Positions 1 to 9,161 of a DNA stretch of 64,000 nucleotides are shown here, in pieces; the stretch's first letter is position 1, and every line of letters starts with the position of its first letter. Below the pieces are notes generated by a model, which saw only the letters and a list, made by a program, of their open reading frames with translations, was not told where the DNA came from and made no database searches. Source of the DNA: Ruegeria_C sp041537925 (GTDB taxonomy: Bacteria > Pseudomonadota > Alphaproteobacteria > Rhodobacterales > Rhodobacteraceae); assembly GCF_041537925.1 (NCBI RefSeq), contig NZ_JBGOSH010000002.1, positions 620,001 to 684,000 on the forward strand, given 5' to 3'. The position numbers and the translations under genes are program-made.

Positions 1-2
1 GC

Positions 3-341
3 TCGACCCACCGCAAGCGGCCCCACGAGTACGGCGTCAGCTACTTTTCCAGCCGCGGGCCGACCGGGGATGGCAGGCTGAAACCCGACATCGTCGCCCC
101 CGGCGAAAAAATTCGCGGTCCAACTCCGAACAATCGTGCTGAATATAAGGATGGCACCAGCATGGCCGCACCGCATGTCAGCGGTGCTGCTGCCCTGCTG
201 ATGGCCCGGCACACGGAATTGATCGCGCAGCCCGAGCGCATCAAACGCATCCTCTGTGAGACCTCCACGGATCTCGAACGCGAACGGTATTTCCAGGGCC
301 ACGGCCTAGTCGACATCCTGCGCGCGCTGCAATCGGTCTGA
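3..341 (+). CDS. Subtilisin-like serine protease (S8), C-terminal part
   Basis: The open frame enters from the left edge and ends at the TGA at 339-341, so only about 112 C-terminal residues are present. The piece carries FSSRGP and KPDIVAPG and then the S8 active-site serine block GTSMAAPHVSGAAALL, which is diagnostic for subtilases. The Asp and His parts of the triad must lie outside the window. Little follows the catalytic domain, so no C-terminal appendage is present. The MBL-fold gene starts 57 bp downstream on the same strand, so the two may be cotranscribed. The family assignment is firm. Whether the protein is exported or cytoplasmic cannot be judged without the N-terminus. Confidence 0.9.
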   Translation, partial: STHRKRPHEYGVSYFSSRGPTGDGRLKPDIVAPGEKIRGPTPNNRAEYKDGTSMAAPHVSGAAALLMARHTELIAQPERIKRILCETSTDLERERYFQGHGLVDILRALQSV

Positions 342-397
342 CGCATTTCACAGCGCCTGCCGAAGTTCAAACAGTCTTGATTTAGGGAGATTTGTAG

Positions 398-1558
398 ATG
401 CCTCACCTGACTCTTCGCGCCATCAAAGCCAAGCATGGCGACAGTCTGCTCTTGTTTGCCAAACGAGCCACTGTACTGATCGATGGCGGACCCTCGGGCG
501 TTTACAACCGGTTTTTGCGCGACCAGCTCAGGGGACTTCCGAAAAACAATCGCGAGCCACCGGTCATCGACTTGTTGATGGTCAGCCATGTTGATGCGGA
601 CCACATCGATGGCATCCTGGACCTGACCGCTGAACTGATCGAAGCGCGCGATGAGGACCGTGACCCGATCGTGCATATCCGTACAGCCTGGCACAACAGT
701 TTTGCCGACACGATCGCCCGGATCACTGGCACCAGCGCGTCGGCGGCACGTGGCAAGGCCGCATCCCTGGCCAGTGTCTTTGACGAAATCGCAATCGACG
801 GGTTTGACCCGCATGAATCCAAACTCGTTCTGTCCAGCGTCGCGCAGGGCCGGCAGTTGCGGCTGGACCTCAAAGCGTTGAACATCGACATCAACCCCCA
901 ATTCAAGGATCGCATGGCGCTTCATGGAAATGCTGCCGTACCTTGGAAACACGGTGCACTCACGCTCGAAGTAATCGGCCCGGAACAGCAACAAATCGAC
1001 AAGCTGCGCGACGAGTGGGCGAAGAAGCTCAAGAAAATCTTGGAGAAAGAAGCGGATGCGCAAACTGCGGCGCGCAGCATGGATACATCTGTGTCGAACC
1101 TCGCTTCGATTGTAGTGGCGGCCGAAGCAGGTGGAAAGACGGCGCTGCTGACGGGAGATGCCCGGGGCGAAATGGTCATACAGTGGCTAGAACAGAACGG
1201 CCGTCTGGCAATGGGAGGAAAGGCGCATTTCGACATCGTAAAACTGCCACATCATGGTAGCGATCGAAACGTAACCAACGAGTTCTTTCAGAGAGTTACG
1301 GCAGATCACTATGTGGTTTGCGGAGACGGCAAACATGGCAACCCAGAGCCGCATACATTGCAGATGCTCTTTGTCGCGCGGCCGGATCTGAACTACACAG
1401 TACACATGACCTATGGTCCGGAAGAGATAAAAACCCACAGAGCATTCAAGAAGAGCGGGCTCGTCGCCCAACTGGATAAGGTACTGGCCGATCCAGCGCG
1501 CAGAAAAGTTCTGAATTTCCCCACCAACGGCGACAAATACATAGATATCGAGGTTTGA
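398..1558 (+). CDS. MBL-fold (ComEC/Rec2-like) metallohydrolase
   Basis: This 386-residue protein has the metallo-beta-lactamase fold. The metal motif HVDADH is at about residues 64-69 (HxHxDH type, with Asp at the second His, as is common in ComEC-like hydrolases). A second conserved block, KLPHHGSDRN, is near residue 285. No signal peptide or membrane segment is visible, so it is probably cytoplasmic, unlike membrane ComEC. The ATG is preceded by GGGAGA. It sits between the S8 protease (57 bp upstream) and the DUF2235 hydrolase (22 bp downstream), so the three probably form a transcription unit. The substrate is unknown: relatives hydrolyse nucleic acids, phosphodiesters or other esters. 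Confidence 0.85.
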   Translation: MPHLTLRAIKAKHGDSLLLFAKRATVLIDGGPSGVYNRFLRDQLRGLPKNNREPPVIDLLMVSHVDADHIDGILDLTAELIEARDEDRDPIVHIRTAWHNSFADTIARITGTSASAARGKAASLASVFDEIAIDGFDPHESKLVLSSVAQGRQLRLDLKALNIDINPQFKDRMALHGNAAVPWKHGALTLEVIGPEQQQIDKLRDEWAKKLKKILEKEADAQTAARSMDTSVSNLASIVVAAEAGGKTALLTGDARGEMVIQWLEQNGRLAMGGKAHFDIVKLPHHGSDRNVTNEFFQRVTADHYVVCGDGKHGNPEPHTLQMLFVARPDLNYTVHMTYGPEEIKTHRAFKKSGLVAQLDKVLADPARRKVLNFPTNGDKYIDIEV

Positions 1559-1580
1559 CCCTCTGGAAAAGGATGTGTAA

Positions 1581-2780
1581 ATGAAGGGAAGAGTGATCCT
1601 GTGCCTGGACGGAACCTGGAACAGCACCTTCAAGCCGTTGGAGCGAGAGGGCAAAACCAGTGTGCTGAAACCGGCGAACCCTCTGAAACTGGCTCGCGCG
1701 ATCCTGCCGGTTGATCCTGTGGACGGTACCCGTCAGATCCTGTACTACGATTCCGGCGTCGGGGCGCTTGGGCTCTATCCGGGGATCAGCAACAAGCTTC
1801 TGAATTTCGCCGATAGCAAGCTGGGCGGTGCCTGGGGCGCCGGATTCGAGGCGAATATTGAACAGGCGGTAACTTTCCTTGCGCATAATCACGCCCCCGA
1901 AGAAAAGATTTTCGTATTTGGCTTCAGCCGTGGCGCAGCGCAAGCGCGGGGCCTGACCCACTTCATTTCTTGGATGGGAGGGCTGCCAGAAAAGACCGAT
2001 GCCTATTATATTCCGATTTTCTTCCGGCGCTATCTGGATACCGGCGGCAGCGGCGCACCGTCGGATGTCGTGTCCTCCCGGGGTGATAGACCGGCAGACC
2101 GTATTCGCCCTGTCGAAGTCGGGTTTTTAGGGGTTTGGGACACGGTCATGGCTCTCGGCTCAAGATTCCAGGCCAAGTCCGGTACATCAGTATCCGAAAA
2201 GTCCTTCCACGTGTTGCCACACCCGGCGGATTGCGTCCGGCATGCGCGGCAGGCGCTGGCTATCGATGAAAAGCGGTATGACTTTCGTCCTGAGATCTGG
2301 CAAACCGCCCTTGAGGGGCAGACGCTGGAACAGCGCTGGTTCGCAGGGGTCCATGGAAACGTCGGTGGCAGTTACGGCAATGACGGGCTGGCCAATATCG
2401 CGCTGCACTGGATTGTCGATGAAGCCAGGGCGCACGGCGTGGCGGTAGACTCCAAATTTCTTGGTAAATACCGCCCCTTCCCCCAGGATTCGCTAGATAA
2501 TTCCTACGGCCTGGGCTTCAAGATGATCGAGGCAATTCGCTTCAAGCTTGGCAAAGGCACAAGATCACTTGGCGACCAGCCCGCGACTTCAAACTTGTCG
2601 ATCGACCCTTCGGTTATCAAACGCTTGTGCAGCGATCCGGCAAAATTCAAAAACATGTCTGAACCTTACCGGTCGGAAGAAGTGGTTGCGGTTGCACGTT
2701 TGCACAAAATGGATGGCGAGCAATTTGTTCGTAGTTACGGCTTAGACCCTACCAAATACTCGTTCCCTAAAGACATCTAG
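1581..2780 (+). CDS. DUF2235 alpha/beta-hydrolase (Tle1-like)
   Basis: This 399-residue protein begins with ILCLDGTWN and has the nucleophile elbow GFSRGA at about residues 114-119 (Ser116), both typical of DUF2235, the fold of Tle1 type VI phospholipase effectors. A further family block, VGFLGVWDTV, precedes the histidine region WFAGVHGNVGGSYGN. The usual form there is HxDVGG, and Asn replaces the Asp. No signal peptide or transmembrane segment is obvious. A lipase or esterase role is inferred from the fold. No VgrG, Hcp or immunity gene is visible beside it, so it is not an evident type VI effector here. It follows the MBL gene by 22 bp with AAGGAT as ribosome site. Confidence 0.85.
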   Translation: MKGRVILCLDGTWNSTFKPLEREGKTSVLKPANPLKLARAILPVDPVDGTRQILYYDSGVGALGLYPGISNKLLNFADSKLGGAWGAGFEANIEQAVTFLAHNHAPEEKIFVFGFSRGAAQARGLTHFISWMGGLPEKTDAYYIPIFFRRYLDTGGSGAPSDVVSSRGDRPADRIRPVEVGFLGVWDTVMALGSRFQAKSGTSVSEKSFHVLPHPADCVRHARQALAIDEKRYDFRPEIWQTALEGQTLEQRWFAGVHGNVGGSYGNDGLANIALHWIVDEARAHGVAVDSKFLGKYRPFPQDSLDNSYGLGFKMIEAIRFKLGKGTRSLGDQPATSNLSIDPSVIKRLCSDPAKFKNMSEPYRSEEVVAVARLHKMDGEQFVRSYGLDPTKYSFPKDI

Positions 2781-2984
2781 CAACGGAATTGCAACATTAA
2801 TTTCCAATCCACGAAGATATCCTGATACTCGGATTTCAAACATCTGAGGTGGCGTCATTCCAGGCATAAAATGTTTCGAGTCCACTGCTGCATTGCCGCC
2901 CTCGCCAGCAATATATGGCTTGTTTTTTGTTTTTGGGTACGTCGCAATCTTTGGTGTGGTTCAAAGCTATCGCTCTGATTGAGT

Positions 2985-3165
2985 GGTTTTTCCAGCGAGC
3001 TCTACAAATTGACGGAATCAGCTTGTTGAAGAACCAAACTGGCCTTTGCGGATCATGTTGACTAGCTCGAAACCAACCAGAACAGCTCTTTCTTCGTCCA
3101 TTATCGTGTTTCGTGCCAAGCTGGTCTCCTTCGCAAAGACCGGCTTGAATCATGCCCAAAATCGT
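2985..3165 (-). pseudogene. IS6-family transposase C-terminal remnant
   Basis: On the minus strand a broken frame with two stop codons reads roughly FKPVFAKETSLARN, then GFELVNMIRKGQFG, then FRQFVELAGK. The middle block matches the C-terminal helix of IS6/IS26-type transposases (xGIELMHMIRKGQ). No start, catalytic DDE region or terminal repeat was found. The assignment rests on this one motif and is tentative. Confidence 0.42.
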
Positions 3166-3498
3166 TTTTTGGACCCTTTTTTGTCAACACGACCTAGGCC
3201 TGAAGACCGGCCCCAGAATTTGCACCAAAACCGCCGCCGCTGCGCCCAGATAGAACAAACCAAGCACTTGGCGATACCCAATAAACAGATCGCACTATCA
3301 CTTTCTGGGATGAAACACCAAACGCCGTTATCAGCTTGGCAAGGATGATCATTCGTGATCGTATGCACAATATTCGTGCATCCAAATAAAGATGCTCCGA
3401 GAACCGAGCGGAATTGTTTGCTAGCGAGCATTTGCCTGACAAGGCGCAAGACAAGTCGCCCAGCTAACAAGCAGAAACCGCCAAAAAAACCGACAGTT
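3166..3498. other. Non-coding stretch upstream of the peptide importer
   Basis: About 330 bases lie between the IS6-like remnant and the binding-protein gene. No gene, repeat or clear sigma-70 pair could be recognised. The promoter for the downstream operon is presumably here. Bases 2781-2984 on the other side of the remnant are also A/T-rich and without a recognisable gene. Confidence 0.4.
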
Positions 3499-3508
3499 GG
3501 AGGACATA

Positions 3509-5101
3509 ATGTCACTAAAACAAAAGCTTGCCTCGGGAATTCTGATGGCCACGCTTGGTGCATCAATGGCATCTGCACAGGCGCTCGTCTATTGCTCCGA
3601 AGGCTCGCCCGAAGGATTCGATCCGGCGCTTTATACCGCTGGTACGACTTTTGATGCGTCCAGCCACCCGATCTATAATCGTCTTGCCGAATTCAAGGTC
3701 GGCACGACCGAAGTGATCCCGGGGCTGGCGGAAAGCTGGGAAGTGTCCGATGATGGCCGGACCGTCACCTTTAACCTGCGCAAAGGTGTGAAGTTTCACG
3801 GCAACGACAATTTCACGCCAAGCCGTGATTTTAACGCGGATGATGTAATCTTTACTTTTGACCGCCAGAAGAACGACGATCACCCGTATAACAAAGTGTC
3901 TGGCGGCACTTGGGAGTATTTCGACGGCATGTCGATGCCTGACCTGATCGACAACATCGAAAAGGTCGATGATTATACCATCAAATTCAATCTGACACGT
4001 CCCGAGGCACCGTTTGTCGCCAACATGGCGATGGATTTTGCGTCCATCTTGTCAGCAGAATACGCGGCTGCCATGCAAGATGCCGGCACCCCCGAGATGC
4101 TGAACCAGGCGCCCATCGGAACTGGCCCGTTTGCGTTCCAAGCCTATCAGAAAGACGCCGTGATCCGCTATCTGCGTAACGACGACTATTGGGGCGATCC
4201 GGCCAAGGTGGAAAGCCTGATCTTTGCAATCACGCCTGACGCCTCAGTGCGCTATCAGAAGGTCCAGGCAGGCGAATGTCATGTCATGGCCTATCCGAAC
4301 CCGGCAGATGTTCAGGCCATGAAAGATGCCTCGGATGTGGTTGTCATGGAGCAGGAAGGTCTGAACGTCGGCTATCTCGCCTACAACACCACTGTTGCGC
4401 CGTATGACAATGCAAATGTGCGTCGCGCCCTGAACATGGCAATCGACAAGCAGGCGATCATCGATGTGGTCTTCCAGGGCTCCGGCCAGATCGCCAAGAA
4501 CCCGATCCCGCCAACGATGTGGTCCTATAACGAGGCCATCGTAGATGACGAGTACAATCCCGAGAAGGCAAAGGAATTGCTGGCCGCCGAGGGTGTCGAG
4601 AAACTTGACCTGAAAATCTGGGCGATGCCCGTACAGCGCCCCTACAACCCGAATGCGCGCCGCATGGCCGAGTTGTTGCAGGCGGATTTCGCAAAAATCG
4701 GCGTCAATGTCGAGATCGTGTCCTATGAGTGGGGCGAGTATCTGTCGCGGTCGCGCGAACTGGACCGCGATGGCGCGGTCCTGCTGGGTTGGACTGGCGA
4801 CAATGGCGACCCGGACAACTTCCTTGCCGTTTTGCTGGGTTGCGACGGTCGCGAAAACTCGAACCGTGCTCAATGGTGCCACCAGCCATTCGAAGACCTG
4901 ATCCAGCAGGCCAAGGTGCTGCCGACACAGGAAGAGCGTCAGCCGCTTTACGAAGAAGCACAGCAGGTCTTCAAAGAGCAGGCGCCCTGGGCGACCATCG
5001 CGCATTCGGTTGTCTATATGACCATGCGCCCCGAAGTTGACGGATATGTCGTGCACCCGCTGGGGGGCCATATCTTCAACCAGGTTGGTCTTTCGCAGTA
5101 A
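3509..5101 (+). CDS. Dipeptide/oligopeptide-type ABC substrate-binding protein
   Basis: This 530-residue periplasmic binding protein belongs to the SBP_bac_5 (DppA/OppA) family. It has a signal peptide ending near ASAQA, followed by VYCSEGSPEGFDPALYT, which resembles the start of mature DppA proteins. Other family features are LAESWEVSDDGRTVTFNLRKGVKFH and the later GWTGDNGDPDNF block. The ATG at 3509 was chosen over the in-frame TTG at 3497 because GGAGGA (3499-3504) is correctly spaced from it. It heads an operon with an M24 peptidase, two permeases and two ATPases, which supports peptide uptake. Nickel, heme or other cargo is possible in this family. Confidence 0.92.
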   Translation: MSLKQKLASGILMATLGASMASAQALVYCSEGSPEGFDPALYTAGTTFDASSHPIYNRLAEFKVGTTEVIPGLAESWEVSDDGRTVTFNLRKGVKFHGNDNFTPSRDFNADDVIFTFDRQKNDDHPYNKVSGGTWEYFDGMSMPDLIDNIEKVDDYTIKFNLTRPEAPFVANMAMDFASILSAEYAAAMQDAGTPEMLNQAPIGTGPFAFQAYQKDAVIRYLRNDDYWGDPAKVESLIFAITPDASVRYQKVQAGECHVMAYPNPADVQAMKDASDVVVMEQEGLNVGYLAYNTTVAPYDNANVRRALNMAIDKQAIIDVVFQGSGQIAKNPIPPTMWSYNEAIVDDEYNPEKAKELLAAEGVEKLDLKIWAMPVQRPYNPNARRMAELLQADFAKIGVNVEIVSYEWGEYLSRSRELDRDGAVLLGWTGDNGDPDNFLAVLLGCDGRENSNRAQWCHQPFEDLIQQAKVLPTQEERQPLYEEAQQVFKEQAPWATIAHSVVYMTMRPEVDGYVVHPLGGHIFNQVGLSQ

Positions 5102-5116
5102 GCGATCCTGAGAAAA

Positions 5117-5140
5117 GGGGCGGCGCGCATGCGCCGCCTC
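5117..5140 (+). other. Intercistronic GC-rich hairpin after the binding-protein gene
   Basis: GGCGGCGC (5119-5126), loop GCAT, GCGCCGCC (5131-5138) form a perfect 8-bp stem, extendable by a G-U and a G-C pair. No T-tract follows, so it is not a standard terminator. It sits 16 bp after the stop of the binding-protein gene and is likely to protect the upstream mRNA and keep the binding protein in excess. Confidence 0.7.
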
Positions 5141-5163
5141 CAACAACTCCAAGGTTATCCCAG

Positions 5164-6273
5164 GTGTCGCATTCCCTTTCTGATCGCTTGACCGCCTATG
5201 CGGAGGTTGCCGCAGATTTGGGTGTGGATGCAGTGGCGCTTGTGCCCGGCCCCAACTTTACTCGTGCGGTTGAACACACGTTCATGAGCCACGAACGCCC
5301 CTTTATGCTGGTGATCCCGGTGCAGGGCGCCGCTGCTGCACTGGTTCCCAATCTCGAATTGCGAAGCTGGGATCTAGTCGGCTTTGAAGGTGCCGTATTC
5401 GACTGGCGCGATCAGGATGGCTATGACGCGGCTTTCGCCGCCCTACTGGCTCATATGAACATCACGTCGCTGGCCGTCGAAGGGCAGGTCATGCGGGTGT
5501 TTGTGCATCACGCGATAAAGCTTGCACAACCCGATCTCAAGATCTTCGATGCAGAGCGCGAGATTTCCGGCCTGCGCATGATCAAGACATCTTCTGATAT
5601 CGACGCCCTGAAGGCCGCGATTGCCATCTCGGAGCGCGCTCTGGCACGCACGCTCGATACTGTTCGGCTTGGCCAGAATGAAAAAGAGATCGAGCAGGTG
5701 CTGATACAAGCGTTGTTCGCAGAAGGAGCCGAAGATCTGTCTTTTAGTCCGATCGTCGCGGCCGGCGATGGCTCGGCGCGCCCGCATGCCACGGCCCGCC
5801 CCGATTATGCGGTCAAAGCGGGCGATGCATTGTTGATGGATTTTGGCGCGCGGAAACATGGCTTTGCCGCTGATATTACCCGCACGGTGTTCCTGGATCA
5901 TGCCACCGACGAGGGGCAAGCGGTCTATGACACGGTCCTGCGGGCCAATCTCAAAGGGTTTGATGTGACACGTGCAGGCGTGACGGCCCATGAGATCGAT
6001 GACGCTGTGATCAGTGTGCTCGAGGACTCCTCTTTCGCGGATCGCATCCGCACTAAGACCGGTCACGGGCTGGGCCGCGATGTTCACGAGGCCCCCTACA
6101 TCATGCGGGGAAACCATATGCCGTTGCCCGCAGGCACTGTTTATACCAATGAGCCCGGCCTCTATGAAATCGACAATTTCGGGGTGCGGATCGAGGATGA
6201 TGTCCTAATCACCAACGACGGATGCACGTCGCTTACCCAATTCCCAAAGGATCTGACGGTGTTGAAATGCTGA
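5164..6273 (+). CDS. M24-family metallopeptidase (Xaa-Pro dipeptidase type)
   Basis: This 369-residue protein starts at GTG 5164. It has the creatinase-like N-terminal domain and the pita-bread C-terminal domain. All five metal ligands can be placed: Asp226 and Asp237 in LLMDFGARKHGFAADITRT, His301 in GHGLGRDVHE, Glu330 in TNEPGLY and Glu344 in VRIEDD. The enzyme therefore looks active, cleaving peptides with proline at the second position or related amides. It lies inside the importer operon and its end overlaps the first permease by 7 nt, so imported peptides are a reasonable substrate. There is no signal peptide, so it should be cytoplasmic. Confidence 0.9.
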   Translation: MSHSLSDRLTAYAEVAADLGVDAVALVPGPNFTRAVEHTFMSHERPFMLVIPVQGAAAALVPNLELRSWDLVGFEGAVFDWRDQDGYDAAFAALLAHMNITSLAVEGQVMRVFVHHAIKLAQPDLKIFDAEREISGLRMIKTSSDIDALKAAIAISERALARTLDTVRLGQNEKEIEQVLIQALFAEGAEDLSFSPIVAAGDGSARPHATARPDYAVKAGDALLMDFGARKHGFAADITRTVFLDHATDEGQAVYDTVLRANLKGFDVTRAGVTAHEIDDAVISVLEDSSFADRIRTKTGHGLGRDVHEAPYIMRGNHMPLPAGTVYTNEPGLYEIDNFGVRIEDDVLITNDGCTSLTQFPKDLTVLKC

Positions 6274-7274
6274 ATTACGTTCTGAGCCGTTTGTTGACCT
6301 TCGTGCCGACCTTCATCGGCGTGACGTTGATTTCATTCGCGTTCATTCGAGTCTTGCCCGGCGACCCGATCATCGTCATGGCCGGTGAACGCGGATTGAC
6401 CGAAGAGCGATATGCCGAGCTGGAACAGCAGTTTGGTTTCGACCGCCCCATTGTGGTGCAGTTCTGGGAGTATCTGACCGGAGTTCTGCATGGTGATCTC
6501 GGGAACTCGTTTGTGACAAAAAAACCTGTCTGGGACGAGTTCTTTGCCCTGTTCCCCGCCACGCTGGAACTGTCGATTTGTGCGATGATCTTTGCGGTCG
6601 CCTTGGGGTTGCCCGCCGGTGTTATTGCGGCGGTGAATCGCGGCAAGCTCTATGACAGAACCCTGATGTCTACTGCGCTAGTGGGATATTCTATGCCTAT
6701 CTTCTGGTGGGCACTGCTGTTAATCATCGTGTTCTCGGGCAATCTGCAGTGGACGCCGGTTTCTGGCCGGATAGACCTGATCTATTACTTCCCCAACCCC
6801 ACCGGATTTATGCTGATCGACAGTCTTGCGTCGGGTCAGAAGGGTGCGTTTGCCTCGGCAGTGCGCCATCTTGTGCTGCCCACCATTGTGTTGGGGACCA
6901 TCCCGCTGGCAGTGATCGCGCGTCAGACACGTTCGGCCATGCTTGAGGTTCTGGGCGAGGACTATATCCGCACCGCCCGCGCCAAGGGGCTGTCACCGGG
7001 CCGGATCAACGGCATTCACGCGCTGCGTAACGCGCTGATACCGGTCATCACGGTGATCGGTTTGTCTGTTGGCACATTGCTGGCGGGTGCGATCTTGACC
7101 GAGACTATCTTTAGCTGGCCGGGCATCGGCAAATGGATGGTCGACAGCATTTTTCGGCGTGACTATCCGGTTGTGCAGGGCGGCTTGCTGCTGATTGCCG
7201 TGATGGTGATGATCGTGAACCTGACCGTCGACATGCTCTACGGTGTCATCAACCCCAAAATCAGGAAGCGCTGA
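6267..7274 (+). CDS. Dpp/Opp-type ABC permease, DppB-like subunit
   Basis: Inner-membrane permease of about 335 residues, BPD_transp_1 superfamily. It begins MLNYVLSRLLTFVPTF with the N-terminal helix and VLPGDP motif typical of DppB/OppB. The EAA loop reads DYIRTARAKGLSPGRINGIHALRNALIP. The ATG at 6267 overlaps the peptidase stop (ATGCTGA), which indicates translational coupling. An upstream in-frame ATG at 6222 would add 15 residues overlapping the peptidase and is less likely. It pairs with the next gene to form the transport channel. Confidence 0.93.
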   Translation: MLNYVLSRLLTFVPTFIGVTLISFAFIRVLPGDPIIVMAGERGLTEERYAELEQQFGFDRPIVVQFWEYLTGVLHGDLGNSFVTKKPVWDEFFALFPATLELSICAMIFAVALGLPAGVIAAVNRGKLYDRTLMSTALVGYSMPIFWWALLLIIVFSGNLQWTPVSGRIDLIYYFPNPTGFMLIDSLASGQKGAFASAVRHLVLPTIVLGTIPLAVIARQTRSAMLEVLGEDYIRTARAKGLSPGRINGIHALRNALIPVITVIGLSVGTLLAGAILTETIFSWPGIGKWMVDSIFRRDYPVVQGGLLLIAVMVMIVNLTVDMLYGVINPKIRKR

Positions 7275-8179
7275 TGTCTGAAACCATGTCAGTCGAGGCC
7301 GCTCAGGCCACCGAACGCCCAGGGCGTCTACGCGAATTCTGGTTCTATTTCCGCGAGAACCGTGGGGCCGTGATCGGCCTTTGGGTCTTTGTGGTCTTTG
7401 CCATTCTGGCCCTGTTCGGGCCGTGGATCGCGCCGCATGATCCGACGGCCCAGTTCCGAGATGCGACCCTGCAACCGCCATTCTGGCAAGAGGGCGGAAG
7501 CTGGACCTATCCTCTCGGCACCGATCCGCTGGGCCGAGATATGCTGTCGCGACTGATCGTAGGCGCGCGGTATTCGTTTTTTGTCGGGGTTGTTGTCGTC
7601 AGCATTGCCGCGTCGGGTGGTATTCTGATCGGTTTGATTGCGGGGTTTGCCCCGAAATGGCTCGACAGCATTATCATGCGGATCATGGATATCATCCTTG
7701 CCTTTCCGTCGCTTCTATTGGCGCTGGTGTTGGTGGCCATTCTTGGCCCGTCGCTTACCAATGCAATGATTGCCATCGCGATCGTTTTGCAGCCGCACTA
7801 TGTGCGCCTGACCCGTGCCAGTGTGTTGGCGGAAAAACAGAAGGATTACGTCACATCCGCCCGCGTGGCGGGGGCCGGGCTGGTGCGGCTCATGTTCGTC
7901 ACTGTACTGCCCAACTGTTTAGCGCCGATCATCGTGCAGGCGGCATTGTCGTTTTCGACCGCCATCCTTGACGCCGCTGCCCTTGGCTTTCTGGGCATGG
8001 GGGCGCAGCCGCCCACGCCGGAATGGGGCACAATGCTGGCCGAGGCGCGCGAGTTCATCCTGCGCGCATGGTGGGTTGTCACCTTTCCCGGTCTGGCGAT
8101 CCTTGTCACGGTGCTGGCAATCAACCTGATGGGCGACGGGTTGCGTGACGCGCTCGATCCCAAGCTGAAACGGAGCTAG
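7274..8179 (+). CDS. Dpp/Opp-type ABC permease, DppC-like subunit
   Basis: Second inner-membrane permease, 301 residues. It carries the N-terminal OppC segment (FRENRGAVIGLWVFVVFAI) and APHDPTAQF, then YPLGTDPLGRDMLSRLI, the usual DppC/OppC signature. The EAA-type loop is DYVTSARVAGAGLVRLMFVTVLPN. Its ATG overlaps the stop of the previous gene (TGATG), so the two permeases are translationally coupled. It works as the heterodimer partner of the DppB-like protein, energised by the two ATPases that follow. Confidence 0.93.
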   Translation: MSETMSVEAAQATERPGRLREFWFYFRENRGAVIGLWVFVVFAILALFGPWIAPHDPTAQFRDATLQPPFWQEGGSWTYPLGTDPLGRDMLSRLIVGARYSFFVGVVVVSIAASGGILIGLIAGFAPKWLDSIIMRIMDIILAFPSLLLALVLVAILGPSLTNAMIAIAIVLQPHYVRLTRASVLAEKQKDYVTSARVAGAGLVRLMFVTVLPNCLAPIIVQAALSFSTAILDAAALGFLGMGAQPPTPEWGTMLAEAREFILRAWWVVTFPGLAILVTVLAINLMGDGLRDALDPKLKRS

Positions 8180-8183
8180 GCTC

Positions 8184-9161
8184 ATGTCCCTGTTACGCAT
8201 CCGCAACCTTAGCGTCGAATTCGCCACTTCGTCAGGCGCATTTCGCGCGGTGGACGCTGTCGACCAGGACGTCGATACTGGCGAAATTCTTGCCATTGTC
8301 GGCGAAAGTGGCTCGGGTAAATCAGTCTCCATGCTGGCGCTGATGGGGCTGTTGCCATGGACCGCAACGGTGACCGCCGATGAGATGAGCTTTGATGGTC
8401 ATGACCTGTTGGTGATGGACGCGCGTGCGCGCCGCGATATTGTCGGCAACGATCTGGCGATGATCTTTCAGGAACCGATGTCGTCACTGAACCCGTGTTT
8501 CACCGTCGGCTGGCAGATCAAGGAAGCCCTGCGGATACATCTGGGCCTTGGCCGCGCCGAGCGCAACAAACGCGCCGTTGAACTTTTTGAACAGGTGGGC
8601 ATCCCCGATCCAGCCAAACGCCTTTCGGCCTTTCCGCACCAGATGTCAGGTGGCATGAACCAGCGGGTGATGATCGCCATGGCGATCGCCTGCAAACCCA
8701 AGTTGTTGATCGCGGATGAACCGACCACGGCGCTTGACGTGACCATCCAGGCGCAGATCCTCGATCTGCTGTCCAGCCTGCGCGATGAAACCGGCATGGG
8801 TCTGGTGCTGATTACCCATGACATGGGCGTAGTGGCTGAGACTGCTGAACGGGTGAGTGTTCAATATGCGGGTCAAAAGATCGAGGAACAGCCCGTCGGA
8901 CCGCTTTTTGCAACGCCGCACCACCCCTATACGGCCGCTCTACTGGATGCATTGCCGGAGCGCGCGACCGAGCGGCTGTTGCCGACAATTCCGGGCGTCG
9001 TTCCGGGGCAATTCGACCGCCCCTCTGGGTGCCTCTTCTCTCCGCGCTGCAAATTTGCTGATGCAAAATGCAAATCGACGCCACCAACCCCCTGCGGCAA
9101 AGATATTGGCGATGCGCGCTGCCACTATCCGCTCAATACCGATGAAAGGATCGCCTCTTGA
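8184..9161 (+). CDS. Dpp/Opp-type ABC ATPase, DppD-like subunit
   Basis: Cytoplasmic ATPase of 325 residues. It has Walker A GESGSGKS, a Q-loop in MIFQEPMSSLNP, ABC signature MSGGMNQR and Walker B LLIADEPTTALD. The C-terminal oligopeptide-ABC extension contains PSGCLFSPRCKFADAKC. It follows the DppC-like gene by 4 bp and its stop overlaps the TTG start of the DppF-like gene. It provides one of the two nucleotide-binding sites of the importer. Confidence 0.94.
   Translation: MSLLRIRNLSVEFATSSGAFRAVDAVDQDVDTGEILAIVGESGSGKSVSMLALMGLLPWTATVTADEMSFDGHDLLVMDARARRDIVGNDLAMIFQEPMSSLNPCFTVGWQIKEALRIHLGLGRAERNKRAVELFEQVGIPDPAKRLSAFPHQMSGGMNQRVMIAMAIACKPKLLIADEPTTALDVTIQAQILDLLSSLRDETGMGLVLITHDMGVVAETAERVSVQYAGQKIEEQPVGPLFATPHHPYTAALLDALPERATERLLPTIPGVVPGQFDRPSGCLFSPRCKFADAKCKSTPPTPCGKDIGDARCHYPLNTDERIAS

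Noticed and set aside
41..1063. Minus-strand 340-residue open frame
   Set aside because: It covers the S8 and MBL genes in antisense, has no domain and no ribosome site, and its composition is that of a shadow frame.
1581..2780. DUF2235 protein as a type VI secretion effector
   Set aside because: No vgrG, hcp, PAAR, adaptor or immunity gene is visible near it; only the fold is shared with Tle1.
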